62,000 nucleotides of DNA, from positions 366,181,667 through 366,243,666 of the forward strand of contig NC_081415.1 of the NCBI RefSeq assembly GCF_030272615.1, read 5' to 3'. A program made the translations under genes and the position numbers. Position 1 is the stretch's first letter. Each line of letters opens with the position of its first letter. The DNA comes from Cryptomeria japonica. Lineage: Eukaryota; Streptophyta; Pinopsida; Cupressales; Cupressaceae. Shown here piece by piece: positions 33,140 to 45,532 of this stretch. The notes under the pieces are model-generated. The model was given only the letters and a program-made list of their open reading frames with translations, did no database searches and was not told the origin of the DNA.

Positions 33140-34629
33140 ATGGCTTCCTCCTCTGCTCCAGAATTTATTGCAAACCCTATTGTTGTGGAAGTTGTGAAAT
33201 GCCCTAGGCCCATTTTTAAGATCATTTCCAAGATAGCAAAAAAATATGATTCCATAGGTGCTTTTTCTAAAATTCCAAAAGGTGTTGCTTATGCTGAAGA
33301 CCCTAGAATCTATATTCATTGCAATGTTGAGGAATTAGGTTCTGAGGAAGTGTTGAATATGTTTAAAATTGTTATCTGTGATGAAAATGGAAATGTAAAA
33401 CTCGGGCACAAGGTAATTGAAACTTTATGTTTTGTGGAAATCTTGGACATCCCTGAATTTCCTAGGGAGGTACTGAGAATTGTTCTTAACAGAGTTCATG
33501 GAGAATTTCTTTGGCTAGATTCAGTTTGCAAAATCACTAAGGAATCAATTAGGGCAGTGACAGGTTTACCCTCCACCGGTAGCAGGCCAGATAAGACTAA
33601 GAAGGTTCCTAATAACACTATCATGACATTAACAGGAGCAACATATGATAGCAGATCCTTGAGAGTAAATGATGTCAAAGATGAAAATGTCAAATTTATA
33701 AGCATGATCCTAGGTTATAAGACCACACATGCAAACCAACTTAACTCAGTTACTAGTCTTTGCATTAAAAGTGCTTATGATATGGTCAATAATGATGCAA
33801 AAATAGATGTATGTGAGTGGCTAAAGGATGTATTAATAGACAACCTGAAAAAGATAAAAGGAGATAAGAAAGGAACATTTCATTTCGGCAATCTTTTGGT
33901 ATGTCTTATGTTATATTTCACAAAAGAAGTTCCTGGCATTGAAAAGAAAGATTTTGGATATGATGTACCGGTAGGCAAACAATTTCTAGAAATCTTAACT
34001 GATATGGGCACTGACAAGGAAAACAATATAACAGAGTAGTTAAAAACCTTCAAAGCAAAAATGAAAACAAGGGAGAGACTACCACAGAGTGTAGTGGATA
34101 AGTACAACAGGAAAATATGTTTTGTAATTAAAAAGGATGAAATATGGATGGAAGCAGTTCTAGCTAGAAGTGTATGGGTAACTAAAATGGGGTATGAGGA
34201 AGATGTAAACATTATTGAAACTTGTGCTAAAGCCCTATTAGAAGCACTTAGAGAACCAGAAGAAAAGGTTTTTGGCAGTGCAGAATCAATTGAGAGTGAT
34301 GTACAAACATTGAAACAAAGGAAGAAAAGAGAAAAGTACATAAGGAGTGCATCTAAACAAGTAAAGGAAATAAAAGAAAATGTCATGAACCTTACTAGAA
34401 TAAAGGAAAGTGACCTAGAAGGATTACGACCGGAGGCACACATCTCACCGGTTGGTACATCATCTGACAATGAGATACCCGTTGAGTTTAAAAGAGTTGA
34501 TAGGAAGAGAAAACCTTCACCGGTACCCTCTCCTCCACCCAAGAAAACAAGAACAAGGTAGAAGCAATAGGCAATGAGACCACTGGCAAAGAAGTTGACA
34601 CCAAAGAAGAAACAACAATAGGTTATACT
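33140..34629 (+). pseudogene. ORF-Y, N-terminal part (split by Tat element)
   Basis: Unknown protein beginning at the ATG at 33140 (MASSSAPEFIANPIV). Open upstream sequence to 32939 exists in frame but lacks a better start. The frame is open to a single TAG at 34037, then open again to 34561. The domain at residues 10-300 has GAFSKIPKGVAYAEDPRIY, LDSVCKITKESIRAVTGLP and FHFGNLLVCLMLYF. The KIT-x-E-x-I-x-x-V-x-G-L-P block resembles the PMD core motif. From about 34300 it turns Lys/Arg-rich and ends in a PSPVPSPPPKKTRTR tail, a likely nuclear signal. Several TAG/TAA-type stops follow before the LTR at 34630. The gene resumes in frame at 52043. Confidence 0.65.
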
Positions 34630-35774
34630 TGTGTGTGTGAAAAAGTGGTATGTAAGCTGCAAGCACAACACTTCAATTAAGTCATTATATGCATGGTTAG
34701 TAATAAATAATCAATAAGTAATAAACCATAACAAAGCGACTAATTGCCTTCTAAAAGATGCGAGTATAAGATTGCTCTCATATTGTTATAAGAAATACCA
34801 ATGACTAGACTACACCAAGACGAAGGATTTAATCTATATGATATTAACTATATGGATGTAAGATGGATGAATAATTCAAGCAAATAATCAATTCAAGCAA
34901 TAATGGATGTAAGCAATAATGGATGAAAAATGGATGCAAATAATCTAAAAAGCACAATAATCTTCAATGACTCTAGAGAGAAATTAGCATGATGATAATC
35001 TCTAAGTGTGTTCTCAAAAATCTCTGGGGTAAATTGGAATGAGAGCTGAAGACTAAATTTATAGAGAATCACAAAAGAGAAAAGCTCAATTTAGGATTAA
35101 TTGAAAATAATTGAGAAATCAGGTTCAGTTAACCTTGAGATATATTCCAATTATAGTTTAATTGAAATGCATTCAAATTAGAAGTCCAAGTTGCATTGGA
35201 AATAATGATAAATTAATTCCATGCATTTGTGATAAAAATAGATAATTCTTTTATTTATTCAAGAAAAGAGTCTTTTCAATGCAACTGAACTTCTTTTTCT
35301 GAAAAGCTTTGAGTTCCAATTTTAGAGAATAATTCAATAATTCAATTTAAATTGCTTTTCTGATTTCAAGTTCTAAATTTAGAAAAAGAAATAATATCCC
35401 AAGTTTGATTTCTCTTTCAATTCAATTCTTTTTGTTTAATTTCAATTCAACTCTTGTTTTGTAATTAATTCCTCTTTTGTAATAAATTAATTCCTTTTGC
35501 ATGATTAAATGGCAAATTTATTAATTAATTAAATATGCAAGGATATTTAATAAATTAAAATGGGATAATTGATCAAAATGATATTCTTGGAAATGATTCA
35601 ATTAATTAAATAAATATTTAATTAATATTGAGTAATTGATTTTCCATGTGATATTTGTTGATTAAAGAATTAATAATGTGCTCAAGATTTATTTAATTTC
35701 CTTTGGTTAGGACCTTGGTGATGTTGTCAAGATTAGGGGCCCATGGTTTAGATGATCATTTTTAGGGTATTACA
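34630..35774 (-). repeat. 3' LTR of Tat element (in its sense)
   Basis: Matches 50901-52037 nearly base for base, including the TGTGTGTGTG start on the plus strand and the GGGTATTACA end. In the element's sense a TATA box (CTCTATAAATTTAG) lies near 35060. Confidence 0.95.
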
Positions 35775-35791
35775 TTTGCCCCTCTTTGAAT
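35775..35791 (-). other. Polypurine tract of Tat element
   Basis: On the minus strand TTCAAAGAGGGGCAAA sits directly before the LTR start TGTAATACCC. The same tract precedes the LTR at 1845. Confidence 0.85.
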
Positions 35792-37500
35792 TAATGTGCG
35801 AGCAGCGCATTGGTTCAAAGAATGTGTGATGTCTAGGAGATACCAGTTCTGAACTTGATTGATCACGAACTAGATGAAGAGCAAGGTGTTTAGATTGATT
35901 CAAAGTGACAAAGCTGAATGAAGTTTGATTAAAGTGATACCGTTCCCGAACTTGATTGAACTAAGGAACGATAGAAATAAAAGATACCGAACTTGAACTT
36001 GATTGATCAAGAAGTGGATCTTACTAATCTAGAACTTGATTGAACTTAGATGGACTAAGTGATGATAAAAATTGATCTTGAACTTGAATGATCAAGATAC
36101 AATGAAGATAAACTGTTCAGCTTGATCAAGAAATGAATACTAAACACCTGCTTAGATTGAGTATGATCAAAGATGCTCTTTAAACTTTTGATTAAGTCTA
36201 AACAAATAATTAGTTTGATTTGAAGTGATGAAACTAATTAACGTTAAGAGATTGATTTAGATGAAGGACAAATATCAGCTTGATTTGAAGCAATGAAACT
36301 GCTATGCCCCTAGCGATTGATTCGATTCAGATAATCGAGAGATCTCAACTTGATGTGAAGTGATGAAGCTGAGATACCCCTTAGCAATGAGAATTGATTT
36401 TCTTTAGTTAAAAAAGATTTTGCTCGACTTTTGATGAAGATTTGAAAAATTTCTCAACTTGTGAGATGTGAGGTCATAAGGTCGTGAGTATGCCCCTTCA
36501 GGAATGAAATCGAAAGATAACAAGGGATTGATGATAGGCAATTGTTGACAATGAATAAGTTATTTGAGCACAAATTGATTCTAAGGAATATTTGAAAAAT
36601 TCGACGTTGATTGTTGAGTTAAGCATAGTTGATCGTAAAGTTGATATGTAGAATTGAAATGGGTATTCAACATTGAAATTGAGCGCAATTGGAAGAAAAA
36701 TGAACATTTGATGAAAAGAGCGCTAAGTGGTCAAAATTATGAAATTGACTAGCAAAATGATCTCGAATTTTGATTTTGATCCTGAAAATGGAATCAGAAA
36801 GGGCAAATTAGCTAAGGGTACAATTTTCATGTCCATCGGAGCAAGTTGAAAAATTAGGTTTTTAGCTATATATGGGATGAAAGTGTCATTTTCAAATCAT
36901 TTTAACCCTCCAAGTTTGAAAATTCAAAAATCATTTTGCGAAGAAAATTGTGGTCCCTACTCATCAGCATTGATTCAAGCACCAGAGACATCATAATCAA
37001 CCTCGAAACTATGAGCCAGCGATAAGTGATCGATCTTAAGCCTCTTTATGTTTTCAATTTTGAATTTTTTTTCTCATTTTTCAGGTTTTTCGCATGTTTG
37101 GGGTTGGGTTTCACATTTTATCATGCGAGATAGGATTTTGTCTTGTACAATTAATTGGTAAATTTTCTTTTGTCGTTTATGGTTATTAGAATTGTCGTTC
37201 GGGACACACCCTTGTATCATATGAAAGGTCTATAAAAAGACCATTTTGTCATACGAAAGCCAATAGTTTATCATTTGGGATTGTTTTGTCATACAAGAGC
37301 TATTCTTGACTCATACGAGATTTTGTCCCTCTGTGTTTTGTCGTTTGGGAGACGGTGAGCATTTTTGAAGGTTTAAACGTGAAATTTTGATTTTGCATTT
37401 GACTTAGTTGGATTTGCGTGATGTTTTACTTCTCTTGTAGGCTCATTTGGAATGTTTTTTGATGTTTTGTTAGTGGGTTTTTGTAGGTTCGATTACCTCC
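35792..37500. other. Spacer between 3' LTR and antisense PMD gene
   Basis: No gene. 35840-36480 is full of degenerate repeats of AACTTGATTGATCAAGA and AGCTTGATTTGAAGTGATGAAACT. 37190-37330 repeats TTTGTCATACGA-like words. As the region upstream of the PMD gene it should hold that gene's promoter, but I see no clear TATA box. Confidence 0.5.
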
Positions 37501-39300
37501 TGTGCTCTTTAGATGCATTTATCCTCCTACTATGGCATTAGTTTGATATTTATCTGAGGTTGAGTAGGCTCATATTAACTTGTGTGGCTTGACTCATTTA
37601 TTGAGATTACCTGATATCCGTGTGAACCACGGAATGCTCACGGTATTGGTAGAACATTTCCATTCAGAGCATAACATGTTTCATCTGCCAGTGGAAGAGT
37701 TGACTATCACTCCTGAGGATGTATATAGGGTCCTCCATATCCCTTTTGTTGTGGATAAGGTGGATTATGATTCAGGGCACTTTCCAGGATTACAGGCAAT
37801 GAGGCATGTCTTCAGTGATCCTGACATTTTGACTCGTTCCATTAGTTGGGACATATTGATGAGCAAGTACAACAAGGAGTTTCCTTTGGCATGTGTTTTA
37901 GCAGGGTTCATAGGCTATTTTTTGATGCTAGACAAAGGGCATCAGGGTTTCTAGTGCAGATGGGGTCGGATGCTAGAGAGATTGATAGAGACCCCTTAGA
38001 GACTTGGCTGGGGTTAGTGTTTATTGGCCCACATGTATCGATAGATGTATAAGATTGTGTATAGAGATGGGTGGAGCATGGCTGCTGGTGTATATATTTT
38101 GCAAGTGTGGGCTTAAGAGCACCTTCCCATTTGTTGGCCTATTGTAGATGATAGTAGAGAGCTCGGGCAGTCGATTATATACAGGTATGTCGGATACATT
38201 ACGCCGCCCCATCTGGGTAAGATAGATTTTTGGAGACAACAGCTAGATGACCTGATAGCCATTGTATGGAGACTGTACAGAGGTTTGGAGCCCTGGGATG
38301 ACTGGTGGCTAGCCCGCAGGGACCTTTTTGTCATGCGTCCTCTTATTGGGAGATCGCAGACCATTGTGGAGCGGTTCGTTGTATCATGGGTGATGAGGCA
38401 GTATGGCTAGCCTCAAGGGATCTTGCAGGAGTTTACAACATATGCGCGTTACACAGATGAGGATAGATAGGTATGGTCTCCACGGTTATCCTATGCTTTG
38501 GCGATGCAGTAGCTGACTGGTTTACATCGCCTGAGGTGGGATTATATGGATGATGTGGTGGATGCGGGGGTATTGCCCCAGTATAGAGATTGGTTTCAGC
38601 AACATCCGTTCCCTCAATTCATTGATCCAGTAGAGTAGGCTCCTCATATTGAGGATGTTGAGGATGTGCCCCTGCACTGGCATAGGGACAGGGATAGGGC
38701 CACAGGCACAGAGAGTTGAGGCTCCATGATAGAGTGGTGGTGATCCTGGTGCTAGCAGCAGCAGGGTTCCAGCTGAGGGTGAACATTAGAGGGGTGAGGG
38801 TGGATCCCTAGGGCATGTAGGAGTGAGATTGGGTGGGACTAAGGAGGAGCGAACAACTCTGAGATAGGTCCGACAACGGTGCTATGAGTAGGGTGGAGCT
38901 ACAGGTGGAGATGGAGGTGGAGAGCTGGTGCGAGAGCAGGGGACTGACACAAGGCGGTTGATGAGAGCATGTCTTGCAGAGGTGCAGTCACAGTTGACAG
39001 TGGCTCAGACTCAGTTGGTGGAGCAAGATCAGTAGCTTGCCGATGTGAGGGCCACACGTGATCACCAAATTGCATCATTGAGGGAAAAGTCTAGAGCAGA
39101 GATAGAGGCTTTACGATAGGAGTTCCTTCTCTAGAGTAGTAGGGAAGCCTACTATGTGGCAACATATAGTGTCGCAGTTCCTGTTGCACAGCAGGTGATA
39201 CCCTACTCGCAGTATATGGCACGATTAGAGGGAGCTCAGACACCTCGTCAGGATCCCGAGCATTAGGCTCCTCCTCCTCCACCAGGCGATGAGGGAGAGG
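37501..39300 (+). pseudogene. Antisense plant mobile domain (PMD) protein remnant
   Basis: Second PMD gene of the window, running against its host element just like the one at 1-1036. The open piece 37580-37954 carries CGLTHLLRLPDIRVNHGMLT, EHFHSEHNMFHLPVEELTIT and EDVYRVLHIPF, the family's core. A frameshift near 37920 leads to 37930-38050 (DPLETWLGLVFIGPH). Later pieces with stops include DDLIAIVWRLYRGLEPWDDWW (about 38250-38310), VVSWVMRQYG and HRLRWDYMDDVVDAGVLPQY (about 38525-38585). A Gly/Arg-rich tail and a Gln-rich stretch follow to about 39300. The ATG start is not clear. It is more complete than the copy at the left edge. Function unknown, coding capacity lost. Confidence 0.75.
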
Positions 39301-39438
39301 GTGCTAGATAGATTATTTCTTTTTGTAGCTCGGATATTTTTTGTAGACACACCCATTTTTTTGTAGCCTATATGATTCTTTCTCTGATGGGAGTTTGTAT
39401 ATGTCATTCGACATCATTTTGTACCTTTAGACTTGACA

Positions 39439-39472
<34 letters not shown>

Positions 39473-40929
39473 GAGATCCGATTTGACTTCATCGTACTTG
39501 TGTTGATTCATTTATGAGATGTCTTTTATATGCTTTATTCTATATGTATGCATTTCTTTTCACTATGAATGTATGTAATGCAAATGATTATGGATGTCTA
39601 TTTTTGTTTCTTTTCATATGCAAATGAATGAATGTGTAATGAGTAATATGAGTAATGCAATGTTTTCATTTTCCATGCAATAAGATGAATGCAAATGAGT
39701 AAATAATGAAATGTATGAAGCTATATTAAATGTTATGTATGCAACTAAACATCTCAAAACACAAGTACTCGATCGAAGAAATGATGATAAATAGACCACT
39801 TAGCATAAGAAATGATGATGCTTTCAGCTCTCATTCAGAAGATAAAGAGATTATTATCATACCAAAATCACTCTAAATTCACAAAAATGCAAAATGATAT
39901 GCAAAATGATATGCGAAAAGATATGCAAAATGATATGCAAAATGATATGCAAAATGCATCCTAAACCTAGTCACTAGATTTAAAATACTTAAGATTCATC
40001 ACTAAGCATAACGAAAACAATAGGTAGGTTAGAGTTCCTTTCTTTTTCAATGTGCAATATTAATTATCTTGTCTACAATGATCCTTTTTTCGTTCATATC
40101 CTTGGACAGATTTCGCAGGGACCCGAATTGCATCATAAAGAAATTCCCTCAAAACATACAAAAAAATGATATAGACCTCCCTGTAGCATACAAATAAGCG
40201 GAGTCGAGGTATGTGAGGTGATTTCACCTTGTTGTGAAGGCTCTTATCATAGACACTTAGCTAATTTATATGTTTCCAGATCATTGGGATCATTCCTACA
40301 AGCAGAAAACAAAGAAAATATTATGCCCCCAATCCTTGCTCCTCTTAGTCACAATAGACTTCCTCGAGTTACTCAGAGGGATAATAATCGAAAACCAGTA
40401 TAAAAGATAGCATACAAAGAAAATTTTCATTCATAGCTCAAACTGTTTAGTGATTGTTTTCCATTATGTTGTTTTGCTTGTTTAATCGGTGATAAAAAAC
40501 TTTTTGGTAGTTAGGAGACAGGTGACTAACTCAGAGTGGACGAACAGGTTTCACTAACGGAAAGATGACTTGGTTGGTACTGCTTAGGATATGTAATGTG
40601 CTCTGTCAATCAACCTAGAGGCTAGGACGTTGATCATTTTCAAGTCATGAGGGTTCCAATGAACCAGGATTTCATGAAAGTGACCGAAAAATATGTACAA
40701 GCGAAAGCAAAGATGCATGAAAGCGGGAATTGCCAATGTTGCGTTGATAGATGGAGCGCTTGAGTACAAGAGGTGCCTATTTGCCAGGTTTTCACCTACT
40801 TGGCAGAGATTCATTTTTTTTTTTACCAAGGTGCCTGTTTACCAGGTTTTCACCGAGGCATTTTCTTTCTTTTTATTTTTTTGTCTTTTGATGATTTTTC
40901 TTTTTTTTTTTGTATTTTTTAATTTTTTT
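39301..40929. other. Spacer between PMD gene and integrase end
   Basis: No gene supported. It contains an (AT) run of 14 repeats at 39441-39471, a 12-base repeat ATGATATGCAAA (six copies, 39893-39957) and T-rich stretches at 40815-40930. Both genes (PMD from the left, pol from the right) converge here, so this is the shared 3' region. Confidence 0.6.
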
Positions 40930-42140
40930 TAGGACTTTTTCCAGCTGTACAAGTTGGTGGCACAAAGAATTATAAGCAAAGAATTTCTTCAAGTGGATGG
41001 TGTTAATTGGTTCATGGAGATTTTCTCCTTTTGAGTTTAAGAGTTGATAGGCACCAGAGTTGAATACTACAGTAACAATGTAGGGACCCATCTAGTTGGG
41101 TTCAAACTTCCCTTTGTTATCTCAAAACTGTTTATTTTTTGGATTTTCTCTCAGAACTAGGTCACCAAACTGAAATTCTCTTTGTCTAATTTTCTTGTTA
41201 TATCCTCTAGACATTCTCTTCTGATACCCTCTGAGATGATCAAATGCCACTTGTCGATGCTCATCCAACAATTCAAGTTCTTGTAATCTAGATATTCTAT
41301 GATCTTCATCAGTAACAAGACTTTGTAAAGAAACTCTTAGAGATGGTATTTCTACTTCAATAGGTAGTACTGCTTTGGACCCATACACCAAAGAGAAAGG
41401 TGTAGCCCTAGTAGGTGTTCTAATACTTGTTTTGTAAGCCCATAGTGCAATATTGAGCTGCAGATGCCAATCCTTCCCAGACTTATTCACTGTTCTATGC
41501 AAGATAGTCAGTAGGTTTTTGTTAGATGCCTCAGCTTGTCCATTACCTTGAGGGTAATATACCGATTACTAGTGTTGCTTTATTTTGAATTTCTCACAAA
41601 GCTCATCCACATCTTTATTCTTAAACTGCCCTCCATTATCAGTCACGATGGATGAAGGTATCCCATACCTGCAAATGATATAGTTCAGGATGAACAAGGT
41701 GACTTGTTTACCAGTTGCTTTAATGAGCGGAACTGCTTCTACCCACTTAGTGAAATACTCAGTGATAGTTATGATGAATTTATGTCCGTTGGATGAAGCA
41801 GGATATATTTGACCAATGAGATCAAAGGCCCATTGCTGAAAAGGCCAGTGTGTTATAAATGGTATGAGGTCTCTTGCTGGGGCATGTATGAGATTTCCAT
41901 GAAGCTGACATTTCTCACAAATCTTAGCAAATTTTATGGCATCTTTTTCCATGTCTGGTCAGTAGTAGCCAACCCGTAATAGTTTCTAAGCTAAAGTAAG
42001 AGCATTTGAATGAGATCCACAAATACCTTCATGAATGTTTGATAATGCACATTTAGATTCTTTAGTTTCTAGACATCTAAGTAATGTACCATCCAAACCT
42101 CATCTAAATAAAATGTTAGCCATGATGACATACCGCGAAG
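40930..42140 (-). pseudogene. Tat integrase
   Basis: Integrase of the minus-strand element. In order: a decayed zinc domain (near 42060-41920, ending CEKCQLHGN), the core from WAFDLIG (first Asp, about 41825) to VTDNGGQFKN (second Asp, about 41635), a stop at 41567, GNGQAEASNKNLLT (Glu region, about 41545-41510) and LNIALWAYKTSIRTPTRATP. The C-terminal part reads FGDLVLRENP, KFEPNWMGPYIV, GAYQLLNSKGE and ends HLKKFFA near 40970. The catalytic triad appears present, but stops at 41567 and 41120 and a missing start show decay. Same block order as the remnant at 19560-20110. Confidence 0.85.
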
Positions 42141-42269
42141 CATTTTGATTTAGGTCTCTTTTCTCATTTCGGGTAAGATTTCTAGGGATAATTTGTTTGC
42201 ATAGATAGGAATAGATGTGACTGTATTGGGATGAGTCATGTCCAATAATAGAATAGACTATTTGGGTCT

Positions 42270-42660
42270 CAAGAGAATCATAGGCGGGGTAATATAACTC
42301 ATAGCATCTACTACTCTATTTGTGGATCTAGGAATCTATTGGATTGATACAAAAACAAAATACTTCTTAAGATCATCAACCATCCTCTTGTAAGGCATCA
42401 ATTTCTCATCTCAAGTCTGATATGTATCGTTGATTTGATTAACCACCTACTGAGAATATCCATAGATATACAATTCTGCAACTTTCCATTCAATAGCCAA
42501 ATTTATCCCATTCACCAAAGTTTCATATTCTGCAATGTTGTTCATGCAAGGGAATAGAATCTTATAAGACTTTGGGATTGAATACTTCTGAGGAGTAATG
42601 AATAATATACCAGCACCTGAACCATTTTGAGTAAAGGAACCATCAAAGAACATCTTCCAG
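42270..42660 (-). pseudogene. Archaeal-type RNase H (aRNH), downstream of RNase H
   Basis: The extra RNase H of Tat elements, in its usual place between the regular RNase H and integrase. Motifs: MFFDGSFTQNGSGAG (first Asp, about 42653), NNIAEYETLVNGINLA (Glu), YIYGYSQ (here the expected catalytic Asp reads Tyr) and RSTNRVVDAM (last Asp). A stop at 42447 follows YIYGYSQ. One catalytic position and the frame are lost. Confidence 0.82.
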
Positions 42661-42699
42661 GATTGTTGAGTAAGGTGCATAATAGATTCATCTGGAAAC

Positions 42700-43963
42700 T
42701 CTATATGAAGCAGTTGAGAGTCTTCAAGCAGAGATTCAACAAGTTGATCAACAATTACCTGTCCTTTTATGGCTTTGCATTCCACATATTCAATGTCAAA
42801 CTCTATAAGGATCATGAACCATTTCGCTAATCTTCCTATAAGTGTTCCCTTATTGAGAAGATACTTGAGTGGATCAATTTTGGCCACTAGCTTGACTGAA
42901 TGTGTAGCATGTAGTGTCTCAGTTTTTGTGATGCAAAGACTAATGCCAAGCATGCTTTTTCTATTATAGTGTAGTTCATTTCATAAGACACCAATGTCCT
43001 TTGGATGTAATAAATAGCTTGTTCCTTTTTATTGTCATCATGTTGTGCCAGAAGTGCCCCTAGTGATGAATCAGTTGCTGATATATATAAGATTAGTGGT
43101 TTACCCTGAATTGGTGGCATCAATATCGGTGGATTTGATAGGTACTCTTTTATCTTCTGAAGGTGTTGTTCGCACTGCTGATCCTAGTTGTATATTACTC
43201 CTTTTCTCAATACCTTTGTGAAAGGTTGAGCTTTGTCTGCTAGCTGAGAAATGAATCATCTGATGGATTGGAGATGTCCTTGTAGACTTCTCATTTGACT
43301 GATGTTCTTCAGAGGTGGCATTTTCATTATAGCTTGAACCTTCTCAAGATCAACCTTGATTCCCTTCTTTGAAATGATATAGCCAAGTATTTTACCAGAT
43401 GTCACTCCGAATGCACACTTCTTTGGATTTAACTAGAGTTTGAACTTTTCCATTCTGTCGAGTATAGGACCTAACTCTTGAATATGCGTTAATATTTTCA
43501 TAGTCTTCACTAAGGTGTCATCAACATAATCTTCCATATTCTTATGCATCATGTCATGAAAAATAGTTGTAACTGCTCTTTGATAGGTTGCTCCTGCATT
43601 CTTTAGCCCAAATGGCATGACGTTCTAGCAAAAGGTTCCCCATGCATAGGTGAAAGCTGTCTTTTCTTGATCTCTAGGAGCTATTTTGATTTGATTGTAT
43701 CCGAAGAATCCATCCATTAGTGAGTACATTTCATACCCAATATTCATGTTGACTATCATATCAATGTTTGGAAATGGAAAGTCATCCTTCAGACAGGATT
43801 TGTTAAGATCTCTGAAGTCTGTGCAAACTCTAATAGAATTGTTTGCCTTTGACATAGGTACTATGTTTGAAATCCATTCGACATAATCTATAGCTCTGAT
43901 GAATCCAACTTTGAGCAGTTTTTCTAGTTCAGCCTTGACTAATAGTGCTACATGTGGGTGCAT
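42700..43963 (-). pseudogene. Tat reverse transcriptase and RNase H
   Basis: RT begins near 43963 (LLVKAELEKLLKVGFIRAID) with IRVCTDFRDLNK, YSLMDGFFGYNQI and KTAFTYAWGTFC. A stop at 43625 falls just before MPFGLKNAGATYQRA. The catalytic box YVDD is kept (about 43525). The thumb NPKKCAFGVTSGK lies near 43425, then stops at 43235 and 43185. The RNase H follows from 43123 with LYISATDSSLGALLAQHDD (its first Asp), AIYYIQRTL and NYTIIEKACLALVFASQKL (Glu), ending in the FDIEYVECKAIKGQ stretch near 42770. The enzyme core is better preserved than the plus-strand element's RT. Confidence 0.88.
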
Positions 43964-45532
43964 CTTACAGAGTTTTTTTTAACTGGTTTTACTCCTGGTG
44001 TAATTGAAAGGTGGTGCATAATGAGTTCAGGATCCAAGCCCGGCATATCAGAGTACGTCCATGCAAATTTTATTTTCTTTTCTAAGAATAGCTAAGTGAA
44101 CTCCTTCAATTCTTTTGCTGATAGTGATTGAGCTACATGAATGATATGTGGTGTCTCTTGACTCCCAATGTTCATTGGCTGAGTTGGCTCATCAATATGG
44201 AGGACCTTTCCTAGAAATGACTTGGTAGTATATCAATTATCTCACCTTCAAGTTCCTCAAAGAGGTTTTCACCTTTAGGTACGTCCTTTATTTTCTCTTT
44301 TTTAGATTTTGACACCGCCACAATGTGGTTTTCACCATCAGATCTTTTATTTTAATTTTTCTTGTTTTTGCAACTAAGATACTTGATATCCACTTCAGTC
44401 ATGTTTTCACTTTGTTCACTGGTGGAATATTTTATAGGTTCAACTGCATTGAGATAATAGGCTAACGTATAGTCATTGGCAAAAGTAGGTATATTCATGG
44501 GCTGGTTTTGTAAAGTATAGTCAATCAATTCAAGATGTACTAAGGATAAATCTTGGATAGGTTCAAGAGCGTTCACAGTATTGTTATCACAACGACGGGT
44601 CAAAAAGTTGAGTTCCAGAAGAATACCTTGTGTAAGTGTCTCGAGACTAGGAAGAGTCAGATCATGATTATTAAAGTTCACATTAATATTTAATCGATCT
44701 AATCTGATAGACATACTTGTAACATCGTTCACTACACTAGACTGGACATCATATTGTTGTTTAACAGTGATAAGATCCATAGATAGATTTTCATTGTTTG
44801 TATCAGATGATTCAGAATTTGAGGTTGAGTAGATATTGCCTTAAATAAGACTATCATCAGAGTCATCAGAGTCATCGGATGAAGTTTCTGAGTCTTCTTT
44901 AGGTGATTTAGTAAGCATATGTATGGTATCAATACCAACATCTTTAATGTTGCAAGTTCCTTCATGTTGTGGTTCATTTGTCACTTGTATTTGACATGCC
45001 TGTTGACATGATCTTGATGTTTATGTGATTTGATGTCATCTACTCCATTCAGCTTCTTTTGGACTGATAATTGGTTCTTGTTCTATAGCTTCCAACTCTT
45101 CTTTTGTAGTGCTATACCTGATTTATTCTATTTTAGGATAGGGGTACATAGATGAGAAGCTTTCTGGTATTCTTCCTTCTTTCAGTCCTTCTTCATAATT
45201 TGCTTGTCTCTTTTGTCTAATTTCCTGTATTTCTTTCTCTATTTTTATGTGCATCAGCTCTTGAGCATCATTTATGACATCACTAGACTCTCTAGGAGTT
45301 TCTGTAGTGGATGTGTCTAAGAGGTGGTTAGGACCCCATTCATACTCATTTGAATCAGTCTTTGAATCATCTACTTGCTACCTGCCAGTATATGTGACTG
45401 GAAATTTTAGTGGTGCAAACAATTCTCTGATTCTTACTACTTCATCTCTTATATCTTTTGGGACCTCAACTTCTTGTATTATTGTAGTACCATCGAAGCT
45501 TGAGCACTAACTGTTTCTTCTTTCTTGACTAT
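43964..45532 (-). pseudogene. Linker between G-patch and RT of Tat element
   Basis: Coding remnants in changing frames (for example 44780-44352, with MSIRLDRLNINVNFN) that connect G-patch and RT in the polyprotein. No domain recognised. The stretch just before RT (near 44040-43980) corresponds to the conserved entry segment of gypsy RT, interrupted by a T-run. Confidence 0.45.

Noticed and set aside
33880-34671. 263-residue minus-strand open frame with membrane-like composition
   Set aside because: Antisense of ORF-Y, which has domain-like conservation and frame continuity on the plus strand.
40218-40932. Short plus-strand open frames at 40218-40403 and 40693-40932
   Set aside because: No domain. 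The second runs into a T-rich tract that gives a Phe-rich tail. They lie in the 3' spacer of the Tat element.
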